A stretch of DNA of 64,000 bases from contig JAJHZJ010000311.1 in NCBI GenBank assembly GCA_023548195.1, positions 6,111,538 to 6,175,537 of the forward strand, read 5' to 3'. Under the pieces are notes generated by a model. That model searched no databases. It worked only from the letters and a program-made list of their open reading frames with translations, and was not told the origin of the DNA. This stretch comes from Bettongia penicillata ogilbyi. Taxonomy: Eukaryota; Chordata; Mammalia; Diprotodontia; Potoroidae. The stretch's first letter is position 1. Each line of letters begins with the position of its first letter. The translations under genes and the position numbers were made by a program. Of this stretch, positions 1-10,735 are shown one piece after another.

Positions 1-519
1 CAAAGGGAGAAGAGGGAGATAAGGAAACGTTTCATGCAGAAGGTGAAAATTTTAGTTATATTTTAGGTTATCCATGGCATATGAATGCTTTTTGGAAAGG
101 GCATTGTTATAATTTGTGCAACAGATTTCAGGTATATGTGTCAATCCACGTACTGGCACTACACATGGCATTGTGAAAATTTTATCATTGGAGTCCATAG
201 ATCTATCCTATCTCTATAACCAGCTAGCTTAAGTAGTTACATTAAGAAGGTCACTCACCCTCTCTAGCTTATAGTTTCTTGTTTTCTTTTCAGTGTTTTA
301 CACTTTGAGTTTTATTGATGTCTTTTGTTTTTACATTGAAAACACTTACAGATTAATACCTCTTAATAAGAAGGTTCTTGCAAGAAAGCAAAATATTTTC
401 ATTAAAATAATAATACAGTGACCTCATTTGAAAGTTCATGCAACTGTAGTACCCATTTCTCTCTTTTTAATCAACAGAAATTTGGTTTTTTTCCTGCTAC
501 CCTATTAGAGGAGCTAAAT
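1..519. other. Unique AT-rich flank
   Basis: No gene, RNA or clear repeat is visible. The first 70 bases faintly resemble the antisense of an L2 element (purine-rich, with a 'gcagaaggtg' step like the antisense of the L2 ORF end), but the match is too weak to call. The rest is AT-rich DNA that ends where L1 ORF2-like sequence begins. Confidence 0.5.
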
Positions 520-3097
520 ATTTAAAGAATAATTAATTCCAATATTATATAAACTATTTGAAAAAATAGGAAAAAAGGGATCCTACAAAATTACTTCATG
601 GCACAAATATAGTTTTCATACCTAAAAGAGGAAGAATCAAAATATGGAAAGAAAACTGTAAACCAATAGACTTAAAGAATGCAAAAGTTCTAAATAAAAT
701 ATTAGCAAGACTATATATCACAAAGATTATATACTTTGACCAGGCTTTATTTACATTAGGAATGCAAGGTTGATTCAAGATTAGGAAAACTATAAATATT
801 ACTGGCCATATTCATAACAAATAAAATGAAAATTATATCAATAGAAGCAGAAAAAGTTTTTGATATACCACACTCATGTTTGTTACAAACATCAAAAAGC
901 ATATAAATAAATGTAGCTTTCCTTAAAATAAGTAGCATCTACCAAAAGCAAGAGGCAGCATTACTTATAATGGGGATAAGCTAAAGGCCTTTCCAGTAAG
1001 ACTGAGGGTAAAGCTACGATGGAGATTATCATTGTTATTATTCAATATGGTATTAGAAATGCTGCTTAGAGCAATGCAACAAGAAAAAGAAATTAGAGAC
1101 ATAAATACAGACAAGAAACAAAGTGATGATTTTTTGTAGATGATATGATGGGCTACTTAAGAAGACTCAAAATGGAGAAAGTCAACTAAAAAGCTAATTA
1201 AAACAATCAAAAACTTAAGCAAAATTGCAAAATATAAATTAACCCACACATATCATTAGCATTTCTGTGTATTTCCAAAAAAATCCAACAGAAAGAGATA
1301 ATAAAAAGAAATGCAATTAAAAATAACTACAGACAGTACAAAAAATACTTTGGAGTCTACCTGCGAAAACAAACTCAGGAATTATATAAGCACAAGTACA
1401 AAACACTTTACACAAATAAAGACAAATCCAAATTATTGGAGAAATATTAATTGCTTATGGATAGGTCAATATAATATAAATAATAATACTACTTAAATTA
1501 ATTTACTTATTCAGTGCCATATCAATCAAACCATCAAAGTATTACCTTAGCCAGCTGGAAAAAGTTAACAACAAATTTGTCTAGAGAAACCCAGGTTAAA
1601 ACTATCAAGGGAATTAGGTTTTTTTAAAAGTGGGAAGAAAGGGAGAATAGCAGTATCTGATCTCAAAGTATATTACAAAGCCGTACCTGTCAAAACAATT
1701 TGGCACTGGGTAAGAAATAGAGAGGTTAATCAGTGAAACAGATTAGGTACACAAAAGCAAATATGCAATATAACCTAGTTTGTTAAACCTAAAGACCTAT
1801 TGGGTCCAAAACTTATTATTTGATAAAAAAAAATATTGGGAAAAATGGAAAGCTACCTGGCAGGAACTAGCTATAAACTAACATTTCACACTACATAGTT
1901 AGACAAGCTCCAAATGAATATATGAATTAGACATAAAAAATGACCTCCTTTTATGTTCTTTTTACAAACAAATTAGCTGAGAAAGGAAGATATTACCTGT
2001 CAGGTCTATGGACAGCAGAAGAGTTCATGATCAAACAAGAGATAAAGAGGTCCACAGGAGGTAATAAGGACAGAATAAATTACATAGAATTTTTAAAAAA
2101 GGATTTTCACAAACAAAACTCATGCAGACAAAATCAGAAGAGAAGCAGAAAATTAGGGGGAAATTAATTTTGCAGCATTTGTCTGATAAAGGTCTCATTT
2201 CTAAAATATAGTAAACTGAGTTGAATTTATATTAATAAAAATCATTACCCAACTGATAAATGGACAAAGGATATAAACAGACAGTTTTCAGAGGAAGAAA
2301 TCTGTATGGTGAAAAAAAAAGCTGTAAACTACTAATAATTAGAATAATTAGAAATATGCAAATTATAAATAACTCTGAGGTACCAATTCATACCCACCAG
2401 ATTGTCAAAGCTGACAAAAAGGGAAAATGACAAATGCTGGAGGGGGATTGGTAGAGCTGTGAGAGAATACTACTATGCTGTCAGAAATGCTGAAGAGGAT
2501 AGATTCAGAAAAACTTGGGAAAAAGACTTGTATGAACTGATGCAAGGCAAAGTGAGCAGAAGAAGAACAATTTATACAGTAACAATAATATTGTAAAGAC
2601 AAATAACTCTGAAAGACTTAGGAACTCTGATCAACAGAATAACCAACCACAATTCCAAAGAACTCATGAAGAAACATGGATCTGCCTCCTGAGAGACGGG
2701 TGATGAACTCAGAATGCAGACTGAAGCCTGCTTTCCCTCCCTCCCTCCCTCCCTCCCTCCCTCCCTCCCTCCCTTCCTTCCTTCCTTCCTTCCTTCCTTC
2801 CTTCCTTCCTTCCTTCCTTCCTTCCTTCCTTCCTTCCTTCCTTCCTTCCTTCCTTCCTTCCTTCCTTCCTTCCTTCCTTCCTTCCTTCCTTCCTTCCTTC
2901 CTTCCTTCCTTCCTTCCTTCCTTCCTTCCTTCCTTCCTTCCTTCCTCCTTCTACAGCTAATACAGGAAATTATTCAATTTGACTTCATAATTTATAATAA
3001 GTTTTGTTTTTCTTGCTTTCTCAATAGGTGGGGGAGAGAAAGGGGAATAGGAGAGAATTTGGAACTGAAAATAAAACAAATGAATTTAAAAAAAAAG
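520..3097 (+). mobile_element. LINE-1, 5'-truncated, dead (ORF2 reverse-transcriptase half plus 3' end)
   Basis: The copy is collinear with the L1 ORF2 reverse-transcriptase domain. It runs from the region before the conserved 'aataaaatattagcaag' segment (about 693), through the DQ-GF block near 740 and the AEKVFD-like block near 845 (AEKAFD in live elements), to the PLLFN-like stretch near 1030. The C-terminal and 3' regions follow (about 1500-2690), with a terminal A-rich tract near 3089-3097. Stops and frameshifts are frequent, so no frame stays open beyond about 75 codons and the element cannot encode an active protein. The endonuclease half is absent, as in a typical 5'-truncated insertion. 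A long CCTT microsatellite has expanded inside the 3' region. I could not find a clean target-site duplication. Confidence 0.88.
2735..2951 (+). repeat. (CCCT)n-(CCTT)n microsatellite within the L1 3' region
   Basis: About ten CCCT units are followed by more than forty CCTT units in one almost uninterrupted polypyrimidine tract. The long Leu-Pro-Ser-Phe frames here are translations of this tract and not proteins. L1 sequence continues on both sides, so the tract grew inside the element. Length is probably polymorphic, and the mirror symmetry makes triplex DNA possible. Confidence 0.97.
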
Positions 3098-3479
3098 ACT
3101 AAACTGGAAATGGCATAAAGTGGGCAGGGTAAGACTGGAGTCAAAAAAGCTAGGAAATTATTGAAATGATTCAAATGTTGTTTATTCATTAAAAGCTCTA
3201 GTGCAAAATAAACACAGGTAAGAAGAAACCCAATTGTAACAAAAGATGAAGGGGAAATGAAAATGGGGAAAGCAGAACTCAAATTCTATTAATTACTTTA
3301 AATCTTTTTGTAAGATCCATGTGAAACAAAGCTGTCTTTCATTTGTTTCATAAGAAGCTTTTGAGGTTTCCTTTATCACATATTATAACAGACTATATTA
3401 GTCATCTACTCTAAATGGGCTACCCATGTAATCCACACAAGTATTAAATTATTTCATTATATTAAAGTGCACTTGTTTC
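3098..3479. other. Unique interval
   Basis: No recognisable repeat or coding signal. The short frames lack codon structure and begin or end in the L1 tail. Confidence 0.5.
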
Positions 3480-3598
3480 ACCATCCTTCCTAGAGTGAAA
3501 GCTCTTTTATCAGTCTTTTTAGCCTCAAGTCCTCCTTATTCTCTGGTATAATGCAATGCAAATCCTGGGTATTCAATAAAAGTTTGTTGAATGAATGA
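3480..3598 (+). mobile_element. L2 3'-end fragment
   Basis: It shows the L2 terminal pattern: a 'gagtgaaagctc' step, a CT-rich stretch and the end motif 'attcaataaaagtttgttgaatgaatgaa'-like, of which 'gttgaatgaatgaa' closes the element. AATAAA here belongs to L2 and is not evidence of a host transcript end. Confidence 0.7.
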
Positions 3599-3999
3599 AG
3601 ATGTGAAAGAATGTCAAACTGATGACATTAAATTTTCAATAGGCTCCTAGATTTAGTTCCAATCAGATCAGCCTCTGTTTATGTCTGGTGTCTCCCAGCT
3701 AACATGCAGGAGCATGCCTGGTTAGGGGAGTGGAACTTTAAGTTCTAGAGTATTTCTGAGACTGGGCAGTTGCAACCTAAAACAACTGTCAGATTCTGGC
3801 ATACGCTCATCCCATGCCCTCTTTTTGCTGCCAATTTAGACACTGTAAAAGAATACTCTATTTTTGGCTGCCTTTACGTACAAATGCTTCTCCATTTAGT
3901 CTTCAAATATTTCGGCATCATAGGACTTTCTGAGTGTCTGGCAAGACTGCTGCATTCTTGAGATCTTCCTCAATTCCCACCCTTAAAAACTTACTAAGA
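3599..3999. other. Unique interval
   Basis: No repeat is recognised. A 63-codon + frame (3770-3961) has no splice signals or family resemblance that I can see and is probably chance. Confidence 0.45.
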
Positions 4000-4371
4000 A
4001 TGTCAAACTTTTTTTTATTCTCAATTTTATTAATCTCACCTTTAATTTTTAGGATGTCCATTTTAGTGTTTAATTAGAGATTTTTAATTTGTCTTTTCTC
4101 TAGTTTTTTTATTGCATACCCAATTCATTTGTCTGCTCTTTCTCCATTTTATTTAGAGATAGAAATTTTCCCCTAATGACTGCTTTTGCTGTATTCCATA
4201 GGTTTTTGATATGTTGTCTCATTATTATCATTCTCTTTAATGGAATTATTGTTTCTATGATTTGTTCATTAATCCACTCATTCTTTAAGATTATGTTGTT
4301 TAATGTCCAATTAATTTTTAATCTATGTTTCCTTGGTCTTTAAGACTGTCTTACTCCAAAGACGTAGGTTA
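4000..4371 (-). mobile_element. LINE-1 ORF2 fragment (linker between endonuclease and reverse transcriptase)
   Basis: The reverse complement reads like the L1 ORF2 segment around the conserved LWD-AKA block. The antisense 'gcttttgctgtattccatag' near 4182-4201 is its signature, followed by lysine-rich sequence. It contains stops and frameshifts. It abuts the A-rich 3' end of a different antisense L1 at about 4372, so two independent L1 copies are juxtaposed. Confidence 0.75.
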
Positions 4372-5038
4372 CTTTTTAAAAATTATTTTGTTTTCAATGT
4401 TGTACAATTACTTTCATATATCTTAGATTTTTTCCCCCCTCTCTCCCCTTCTTTCCCCGCTTGGTCCCCACTCCCTCCCTGAGACAGTGTGCAACCTTAC
4501 ATAGGTTCCACACATACATTTCTATTAAATACATTTTCACCTTAGTCATGTTGAATAGAAGAATAAAAATGAATGGGAGAAACCATAAAACAAAACAAAA
4601 CATAATCAAAAGAAAATGGTCTGCTTCATTCTGCGATCCATATGCCATCCACAGTTCTTCCTCTGGATGTGGAAAGCGTTTTGCCTTAAAAGTTCATTGG
4701 GAATATTTTAGGTCCTTGCATTGCTGTGAAAGGCTAAGTCTACCAGAAAAATTCCTCACACACTGAGGTTATTGCTCCTGGTTCTGCTCCTTTCACTCAG
4801 CATCAGATCATATAAGTCTTTCCATGTCTCTCTGAAGTCTTCCTGTTCATCATTCCTTATAGCACAATAGTATTGCATGACATTCATATACCACAACATG
4901 TTCAGCCATTCCCCAATTGATGGGCATCCCCTTGATTTCCAGTTCTTGGCCACCCACAAAGAGAATTGCTGTAAACATTTTGTACATGTGGAACCCTTTC
5001 CCATTTTTATGATCTCTTTGGGATACAGACAAAGGTTA
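4372..5038 (-). mobile_element. LINE-1 3' end, antisense
   Basis: Read on the - strand, this contains the characteristic tail: the segment whose antisense is 'ccattccccaattgatgggc' (about 4906-4925), the 'tatagcacaatagtattgca' segment near 4858, the GA-rich tract near 4440 and an A-rich end near 4372. The same motifs recur in sense orientation near 5600, 43370 and 52060. The short frames in this interval are repeat-derived. Confidence 0.85.
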
Positions 5039-5213
5039 CTCTTGAGCAGGGGTGGGGAACCTGTGAACTTGAGGCAACAAGTTTTACAGAACAAATCCTT
5101 TTATTAAGGGAATTTGTTCTGTGAAGTTTGGATTCAGTCAAAGGGCCACACCTGAGGACCTGGAGGCCTGCATGTTGCCTTGAGGCCACAAGTTCCCCAC
5201 CCCTGCTCTTGAA
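5039..5213. mobile_element. hAT-type MITE with 8-bp target duplication (element 5047-5205), hairpin-forming
   Basis: The terminal inverted repeats are 'caggggtggggaacctg' on the left and the complement of 'caagttccccacccctg' on the right. The flanking 8-bp sequences, ctcttgag (5039-5046) and ctcttgaa (5206-5213), match at 7 of 8 positions, as expected of hAT transposition. An internal inverted repeat is centred near 5103 ('acagaacaaat' against 'atttgttctgt'), so most of the 159-bp element can fold into one long hairpin. There is no transposase frame, so it is non-autonomous. A second, shorter copy is at 42947-43072. Confidence 0.88.
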
Positions 5214-5489
5214 GAAGGAATGGAGGAACCTGCACCAAATTGAGCAACAGAGAACTCAAGAGAAGATACTTCTATCCATCTGATGACTCCCAATTCTAAG
5301 GTTAGCAGTTCTTAGGCCGAAACAGTGGCCAACTAGTCATAATCTAAACCTTACCTAGCTTTCAGGAAACAGCTAACAAAGGTGGAATGGGTGTAGAGGA
5401 AATGGCTCTAGATATGACCTTGGCTGAGTGTCTTCTCAGTTAAGCGTTATTAAAACTAGTAGAATCATCCCAAGATGTTGCGCAGTCTA

Positions 5490-6095
5490 GTTAGCTGAGC
5501 AATACCACTGCTAGATCTATTTCCAAAGATGATTAGGGGAAAAGGAAAAGAACCTAGATGTTTTAAATTACAGTAGTGGCAAAGAACTGATAATTGCAAA
5601 GATGCCAGTCAACTGGGGAATGACTGAACAAGTTGTGCTATATAATTATAATAGAATACTATTGTGATATAAGAAATGATGAGCTTGGTGATCATAGTAA
5701 AACATGGATAGATTTGCACAAAATAATGAGGAGCAAAATGAGTGAACCAAGAGAACATTGTATACCATAACCGCAATATTGTTTTAAGAACAACTTTGAG
5801 CTACTAAGTCATTTTGACTATTATAGATACACAAATTAACCACAAAGGACATATCTACAACCAGAGAAAGAACTGATAAATACAATTAAATATAGAATAA
5901 TTTTACATATATACATATTGCAATTTCTAGAGTGGGGAGGGAAGAAAAAGGGGGAAAAGAAGTTTACATGATAACTTCATTTATATTTAAAAGGAAAAGC
6001 AAATTGTACATAATGATTTGCAGTTGCATGTGCAATTATTTTTTTATTATGCTATGCCATGGAACACTTGTTTTATTCCATAAATTAAAAATAAT
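5490..6095 (+). mobile_element. LINE-1 3' end, sense
   Basis: The order of motifs matches the antisense copy at 4372-5038: 'gcaataccactgctag', then a 'caactggggaatgactgaac' segment near 5609, then a 'aatactattgtgatataaga' segment near 5651, then a GA-rich tract near 5935 and AT-rich terminal sequence. It is a decayed, truncated copy with no coding capacity. Confidence 0.82.
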
Positions 6096-7000
6096 AAATT
6101 TTAAAAACTGTGCTGTCTGAATACAATTTTGACCTTTGTTCCAAGAAAGAAAAAAAATATGGAGTTTCTTAACAACCACAAGTTTTGGTTAATATTTATC
6201 TCTGACTCAACTATATTTCAAAATTCTCCAGACTATAATTTTTTCTATTCTAGCTGCCTTTCTGCCTCCAAATTTGGAATTCCTTGGGGGTAGACTAAGT
6301 AGCCACTATCCTCCTCTCCCCGAACTTTGAATAGGCAGGAGATAACCTGCAAACAGGTTTGTCTTTAATTTTTTTCAGGGAAGGTAAAAATCGAAAGTAG
6401 ATAGGACACATGAACATTAAGAGAGAAGAAAACAGGGAGGGGCTTTAAGTTTGTACTTTCCCCATCCTTAAAATGGTAATTCTGACTGCTTCAGATGAAT
6501 TACAGTCCAGAAGCAAAGATACATTAAATCAGGCTGGTTTCCTCTGTGTACCTGCATATAACCCTGTATCTACAACCACGATACCTGCTGAATCATGAAG
6601 AGAAAACAGCTTGCAAAGCCTGGAGTAAATCTTTTTGTGTCTTTTTGTATTCCAATCATAAAAAAAGTATTCGCCTCACTTCTTCACATGGGGCTTAACA
6701 TCACCTTAACTGTATTTATCAAGACTGGCAAGGTGTCTTCTCAGAAGCTAGGACATTTCTCTTGCTTGACAGAGAATGCTGATTAAATCTTCCAAAAGCA
6801 AAGTAAGGCAACTCAAAATCTACCCATTTGCAAGTTACAAAAGAGATAGTATTCCAAAACTCCAGGTTTCTAGAATTCTAACCGGCAAAGTTCTTTTTCT
6901 CACTGTCATTAATAAAAGTGTAATGTCTTAAAGAAATATTTTCTCAAAGAAATTTCTTCATTGAAGTTTTTCCTCAGACATCTAAATTAACTTGCTTGAT
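6096..7000. other. Unique interval
   Basis: This is about 0.9 kb without recognisable repeats or exon structure. The 63-codon + frame at 6595-6786 has no supporting splice or Kozak context. It could hold conserved noncoding sequence, which cannot be judged without comparison. Confidence 0.5.
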
Positions 7001-7225
7001 ATAATAACTGGCATTTATGTAGCATTTTAAGGTTTGCAAAGGTCTTTACATATACTGTCTAACGAAATTTTCAACAGCACTGTAAATTAGGTATTATTTT
7101 TATCTTCATTGTACAGACAAGGAAACTGAGGTCTGGAAGAATTCAGTGATTGTCTACATGAGGTGAATATAGCTAGTATCTGGGATGGGATTTGAACTCC
7201 AGTATTTCTGACTCTGAGGCCAGCC
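7001..7225 (-). mobile_element. MIR/CORE-type SINE, antisense
   Basis: It runs from 'ggcatttatgtagcatttta' through 'acaaggaaactgaggtctgg' to 'gggatttgaactccagt' (antisense of the B-box region). These are the expected landmarks of a tRNA-derived CORE-SINE in reverse. Confidence 0.82.
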
Positions 7226-7804
7226 CTCTTGCTGGAATAGCCAAACCTTCTTTTTGATGAACCTTTTGGCCAAATGGGAAAACTACGGAAAGCAGCAGTG
7301 ACAAAGAAAACTTGAGTACAAAATCGTGTCCTGTTTGTCACAGACAGCGTTGCATGAAAGCAAGAATGGGCATCTGGCTCTTTGCAAGTACTGTTACTAA
7401 TTTGTTTCAACTTCGATTCAACAAATATATCCAAAGTGGTTCAGATGATAGGGATACAACAGACAAATGCAACAGAGATCTTTGTTTCATAGAGCTTGCA
7501 ATTTAATGGAGGGAAAGAAGTGGGTACACAAATAATGAGGATACTAAAGGAAAAAGGAAAACTGCAATGAGACATTTCCAAAGGGAAAGAACATGACTCT
7601 CAAAACATTTCAACTTGGTGGCAACCATTGCACTAATTTCTGTCTATTCTTTCAGGAGTTAACATTAGCATCTGGTTAATGTACAGATTAGTTGGACTGG
7701 GGACATGAGCTGTAATAAATGTATGCTTTATTAACTTTTGAAACCCAGTTAAGTGCTATGTCCAACTGTTTGGTTTTTTGTGCCTTTTGTCTAAATGGTC
7801 CCGA
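7226..7804. other. Unique interval
   Basis: No repeat or exon is recognised. The overlapping short frames at 7087-7506 partly derive from the neighbouring SINE. Confidence 0.45.
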
Positions 7805-7998
7805 GAATTTTAGAACCATGGAATGAATGCTGGGACTAGAAAGAACTACAAAAAACATTTACCCTCCATCTTTTCATTTTACAGATGAATAAACTGAGGC
7901 ATAGGGGGAGATGAAGTAACAACTTGCCCACAGTCACATAAGAATGACAGGCATAGTTGGGAACTGAAGCTGTCTTCTGATTCTATGTCAGCCAGCTT
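7805..7998 (-). mobile_element. MIR-like SINE, antisense, degraded
   Basis: 'cattttacagatgaataaac' followed by 'tgaggc' and 'cttgcccacagtcacat' are antisense MIR landmarks. The remainder is eroded. Confidence 0.65.
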
Positions 7999-8400
7999 TT
8001 TTTTCTCAGCCATATATGTCTTGGGTGACATTTTGTGCTATTTTTTTGTGTGCTCAAGATGCTACTGGTATAGCATGGGTGGCAGCTATTGCCAGGTTCA
8101 AGGTATGGTGGATGAGGGAAAGAAAAGGAAATCCTCTCCTCATCTACATCCATGGGAATTACTCCTCTCAAGAGCTGGGAGACTCCTCCATCTATGGTTC
8201 TTGTTTTTTGTTGACAGAATTCTGTCTCATCCTTTGTAACTATCCCAACTGACTTACTGACCAGGATTCCCTAGTTAGTGTTCGTTAAAGAGCCACCCAG
8301 AGTATGGCTGATACTTCAAAGACAAATTTCCTCTAATTCTATCAACCTTGAATAAAGACATTTTCACACGTACTAAAGAGCAGGAACATCTTTGCATGCC
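7999..8400. other. Unique interval
   Basis: No repeat recognised. The overlapping frames of 62-84 codons on both strands lack coding features. Confidence 0.4.
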
Positions 8401-8407
8401 ATCTAAG

Positions 8408-8617
8408 AAGGGTTCTTAAGCATCATTTCTTGATAGGTTTTAGGAGAAGCATTTGGATGGGCAAAAAAGTTAACGTTTATTTTTACTAACTGAAATTTAG
8501 CATTTCCCTCAATTGTAAATGTAGGTAATAAGCCATTATTCCAGGAAGGGGGTTCATAGGCTTCGCTAAACTGATATAAAAAACTCTGACACACAAAAAA
8601 AGTTAGGAATCTCTGAT
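8408..8617 (+). mobile_element. Short DNA-transposon-like element, family B (probably hAT-related)
   Basis: Ends resemble GGTTCTTAA...TTAGGAATCTCTG, a degraded form of inverted termini seen more clearly at 35753-35958. The internal segment 'ctaactgaaatttagcattt' and the block near 8550 ('ggttcataggcttcgc') recur, inverted, at 12108 and 27357. No transposase is encoded. Superfamily placement is inferred from the end sequences and I cannot show a target duplication. Confidence 0.6.
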
Positions 8618-10015
8618 GCACATACCTTTTATATCAGAAACTGGGCAGGGAGAAAAAGAAATTGGTCAGTGGTGCCTTGATTGACTCCTCTCCTTCTATC
8701 TTCCAACCAATGGTAAATGTCACATCTTATTTACTCCTACCATACAATTTTTCTTCTATGGAGTCTGAGACTTCCTGCTAACTCTCTATTATCCATAGTT
8801 TCATGACAAACTCCTAGAATTCCACAATTTTGGGGGGATAGAATGAAGAGAATGCCTTGTAAGTATTCATTCACCTTCTAATCAATAATGTATCAAGTAC
8901 AGATATGGGAAAATAAATTATGATTATATCAGAGGAATAGTATAACCCTATTTCAATCTAACATGCCTTTATAACAAGGAATATTTATCTTTCATTCACA
9001 GACCAAAGCTCCAAATTTTGGCAATCATTATAACATTGTCAATTCCATATAGAAGATATCTGCGAGTTTCACTTAAGAGGTGAAGTACCTTGTATTGATG
9101 TGCAAAGTCATCTGCATAATTCCAGAGCATACTAATCCTTGCTAAAGACCCATAATTATGCTCCCAGAAATTGAGACTTCCTCTAATCCTTTCTTGTAAC
9201 CTGATGCATAAACTTTCTTTTTTCCACTTCCTGAAAGACTAGCACTTGGAGGTGAGAGAAGACACAAAAACCAAAAGGAAAGCAAGCCTTCCAAATACTT
9301 CATAGAGTCATAGACTGAGGGAATGGAAAAGAATTGAAGGATGAAGGAGGCACTAAACAGAGACAGGATTGTGAAAAAAATGATGAGAAATGTTGCTCCC
9401 CTCATCACTGTGATAAGTCAGGATTTGAAAGTTGAGAGGATGTGCTGTCTTGTGCATAAACCAGTTAAAAAGTGATTCCCATTGCATACAGCTTTCAAAG
9501 CTTTTCAAGAGATAGGTTTCATCCTGTTTCTGAAGGTCAAAAGCACAAGGCAAGTGTATCAACTGATGAATTTCTTGACAGGGCTCACTTGTAACAGTAT
9601 TTAGGAAAGCAATATTTGCCAGGTTGAAAAAGAAGGTACCCTAGTTCCTAATTCCTCATAAAACATTTTTCTGGCTTCAAAGATCCTATCTATAGTATCT
9701 CTGCACAAGTGGGAAAGTGTCCAAGTTTAAAAAAAAAAATTTAAGTAAAGTGATCTACTGCTGAATGTGCATGTCATAGAATGAAAATTCCGTGCATATA
9801 CTGAGATGCCCTCTAAGGCTAAGCCTTTGTTCTTTGAGAACAACTAAATCATATCCTGGAAACTTTTAGCCTCTGATTTGTCTTTTGATTAGCTGTGAGA
9901 TACAAAGAGAACACAGTGTTTCGAACCTTTTGGATAAAACCAGTAAGAGAGAATGCTTTAAGTCATTCAGTAGCAGACTGATAAATAAGAAGTCACTTTT
10001 GAAATAAATTTTATT
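8618..10015. other. Unique interval, about 1.4 kb
   Basis: No clear repeats apart from short A-rich runs (for example near 9730). The frames of up to 88 codons (9142-9408, - strand) show no recognisable domain or exon boundary. Confidence 0.5.
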
Positions 10016-10016
10016 A

Positions 10017-10130
10017 GAGGGCAGCTAGGTGATGTAGGAGGTCCTGGGTTCAAATCCAGCCTCAGACACTTGACACTAGTTCTGTGACCCTAGGCAAATC
10101 ATTAACCTTGATTACCTCAAAAAAAAAAAG
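10017..10130 (+). mobile_element. tRNA-derived SINE, young-looking short copy
   Basis: It begins 'agggcagctaggtgatgtag' (A-box region), contains 'gggttcaaatccagcctcag' (B-box), then a degraded 'tgtgaccctaggcaaatca', and ends in an 11-base A tract. Box A and box B are both legible, but function as an RNA polymerase III promoter is only an inference. Confidence 0.88.
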
Positions 10131-10365
10131 AAGCTTTATTTCCAGAATATGAAGAATATTGAAGTTCTGGATTCTATGGGGAATGGGAGATACATATAAG
10201 AAAGTTAATGGGACACTAAAAAATGGCTTTTTTAAAGCATTTTTAAAAAATGTACAAGTTAGGTTGGAGCCCAAAATATTTCTTACTGTTCCTGAGGATT
10301 TAGCTGTTTATCCCATAATAGCCCCTGACAAAAAAAATTTAACAAATAATCTTGGAAACCTAGTA

Positions 10366-10530
10366 AGATAGTGTGATATATTGGATGGAGTCAACATTCC
10401 TGGATTTGGCATCAGGAAGATCAAGGATTGAACCCCACCTTTGATATTTGCTGATTTTATGGTCATAGGCAACTGAATTTAATCTTTATGAGCCTCAGTT
10501 TTCCCATCTGTAAACATGGGAACAATAATT
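10366..10530 (+). mobile_element. MIR SINE
   Basis: Sense MIR landmarks are present: a B-box-like 'ggattgaaccccacc', then 'gagcctcagttttcccatct' and a 'gtaaacatgggaacaataat' tail. Confidence 0.78.
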
Positions 10531-10534
10531 GAGG

Positions 10535-10735
10535 AGGTAATGTAGTATAATAGAAAGACAGTTGGATTTGGAGGTCAGAGAGTCTGGCTCAATTCCCATC
10601 CCTGCAACGTACTTCCTGAATGCCTTTGGGCAAATCACTTCATATTTCCAGGTCCACTTCATTATAAAATGAAGCAAATGTACCAAACTCCTAAAGTCCC
10701 TTTAGGTTCTAAATGTATGATCCTGTATTGTAAGT
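10535..10735 (+). mobile_element. MIR SINE, second copy in tandem with the first
   Basis: A second sense MIR follows immediately, with 'tgcctttgggcaaatcactt' and 'tataaaatgaagcaaatg'. Head-to-tail adjacency of two copies reflects independent insertions or an old duplication. Confidence 0.75.

Noticed and set aside
2676..3118. Leu-Pro-Ser-Phe-rich reading frames of 94 and 134 codons
   Set aside because: They are translations of the CCTT microsatellite, open in all frames because the unit contains no stop.
3480..3598. AATAAA as a host polyadenylation site
   Set aside because: This and most other AATAAA sites in the window (for example 14685, 22607, 56213) are part of L2 3' ends.
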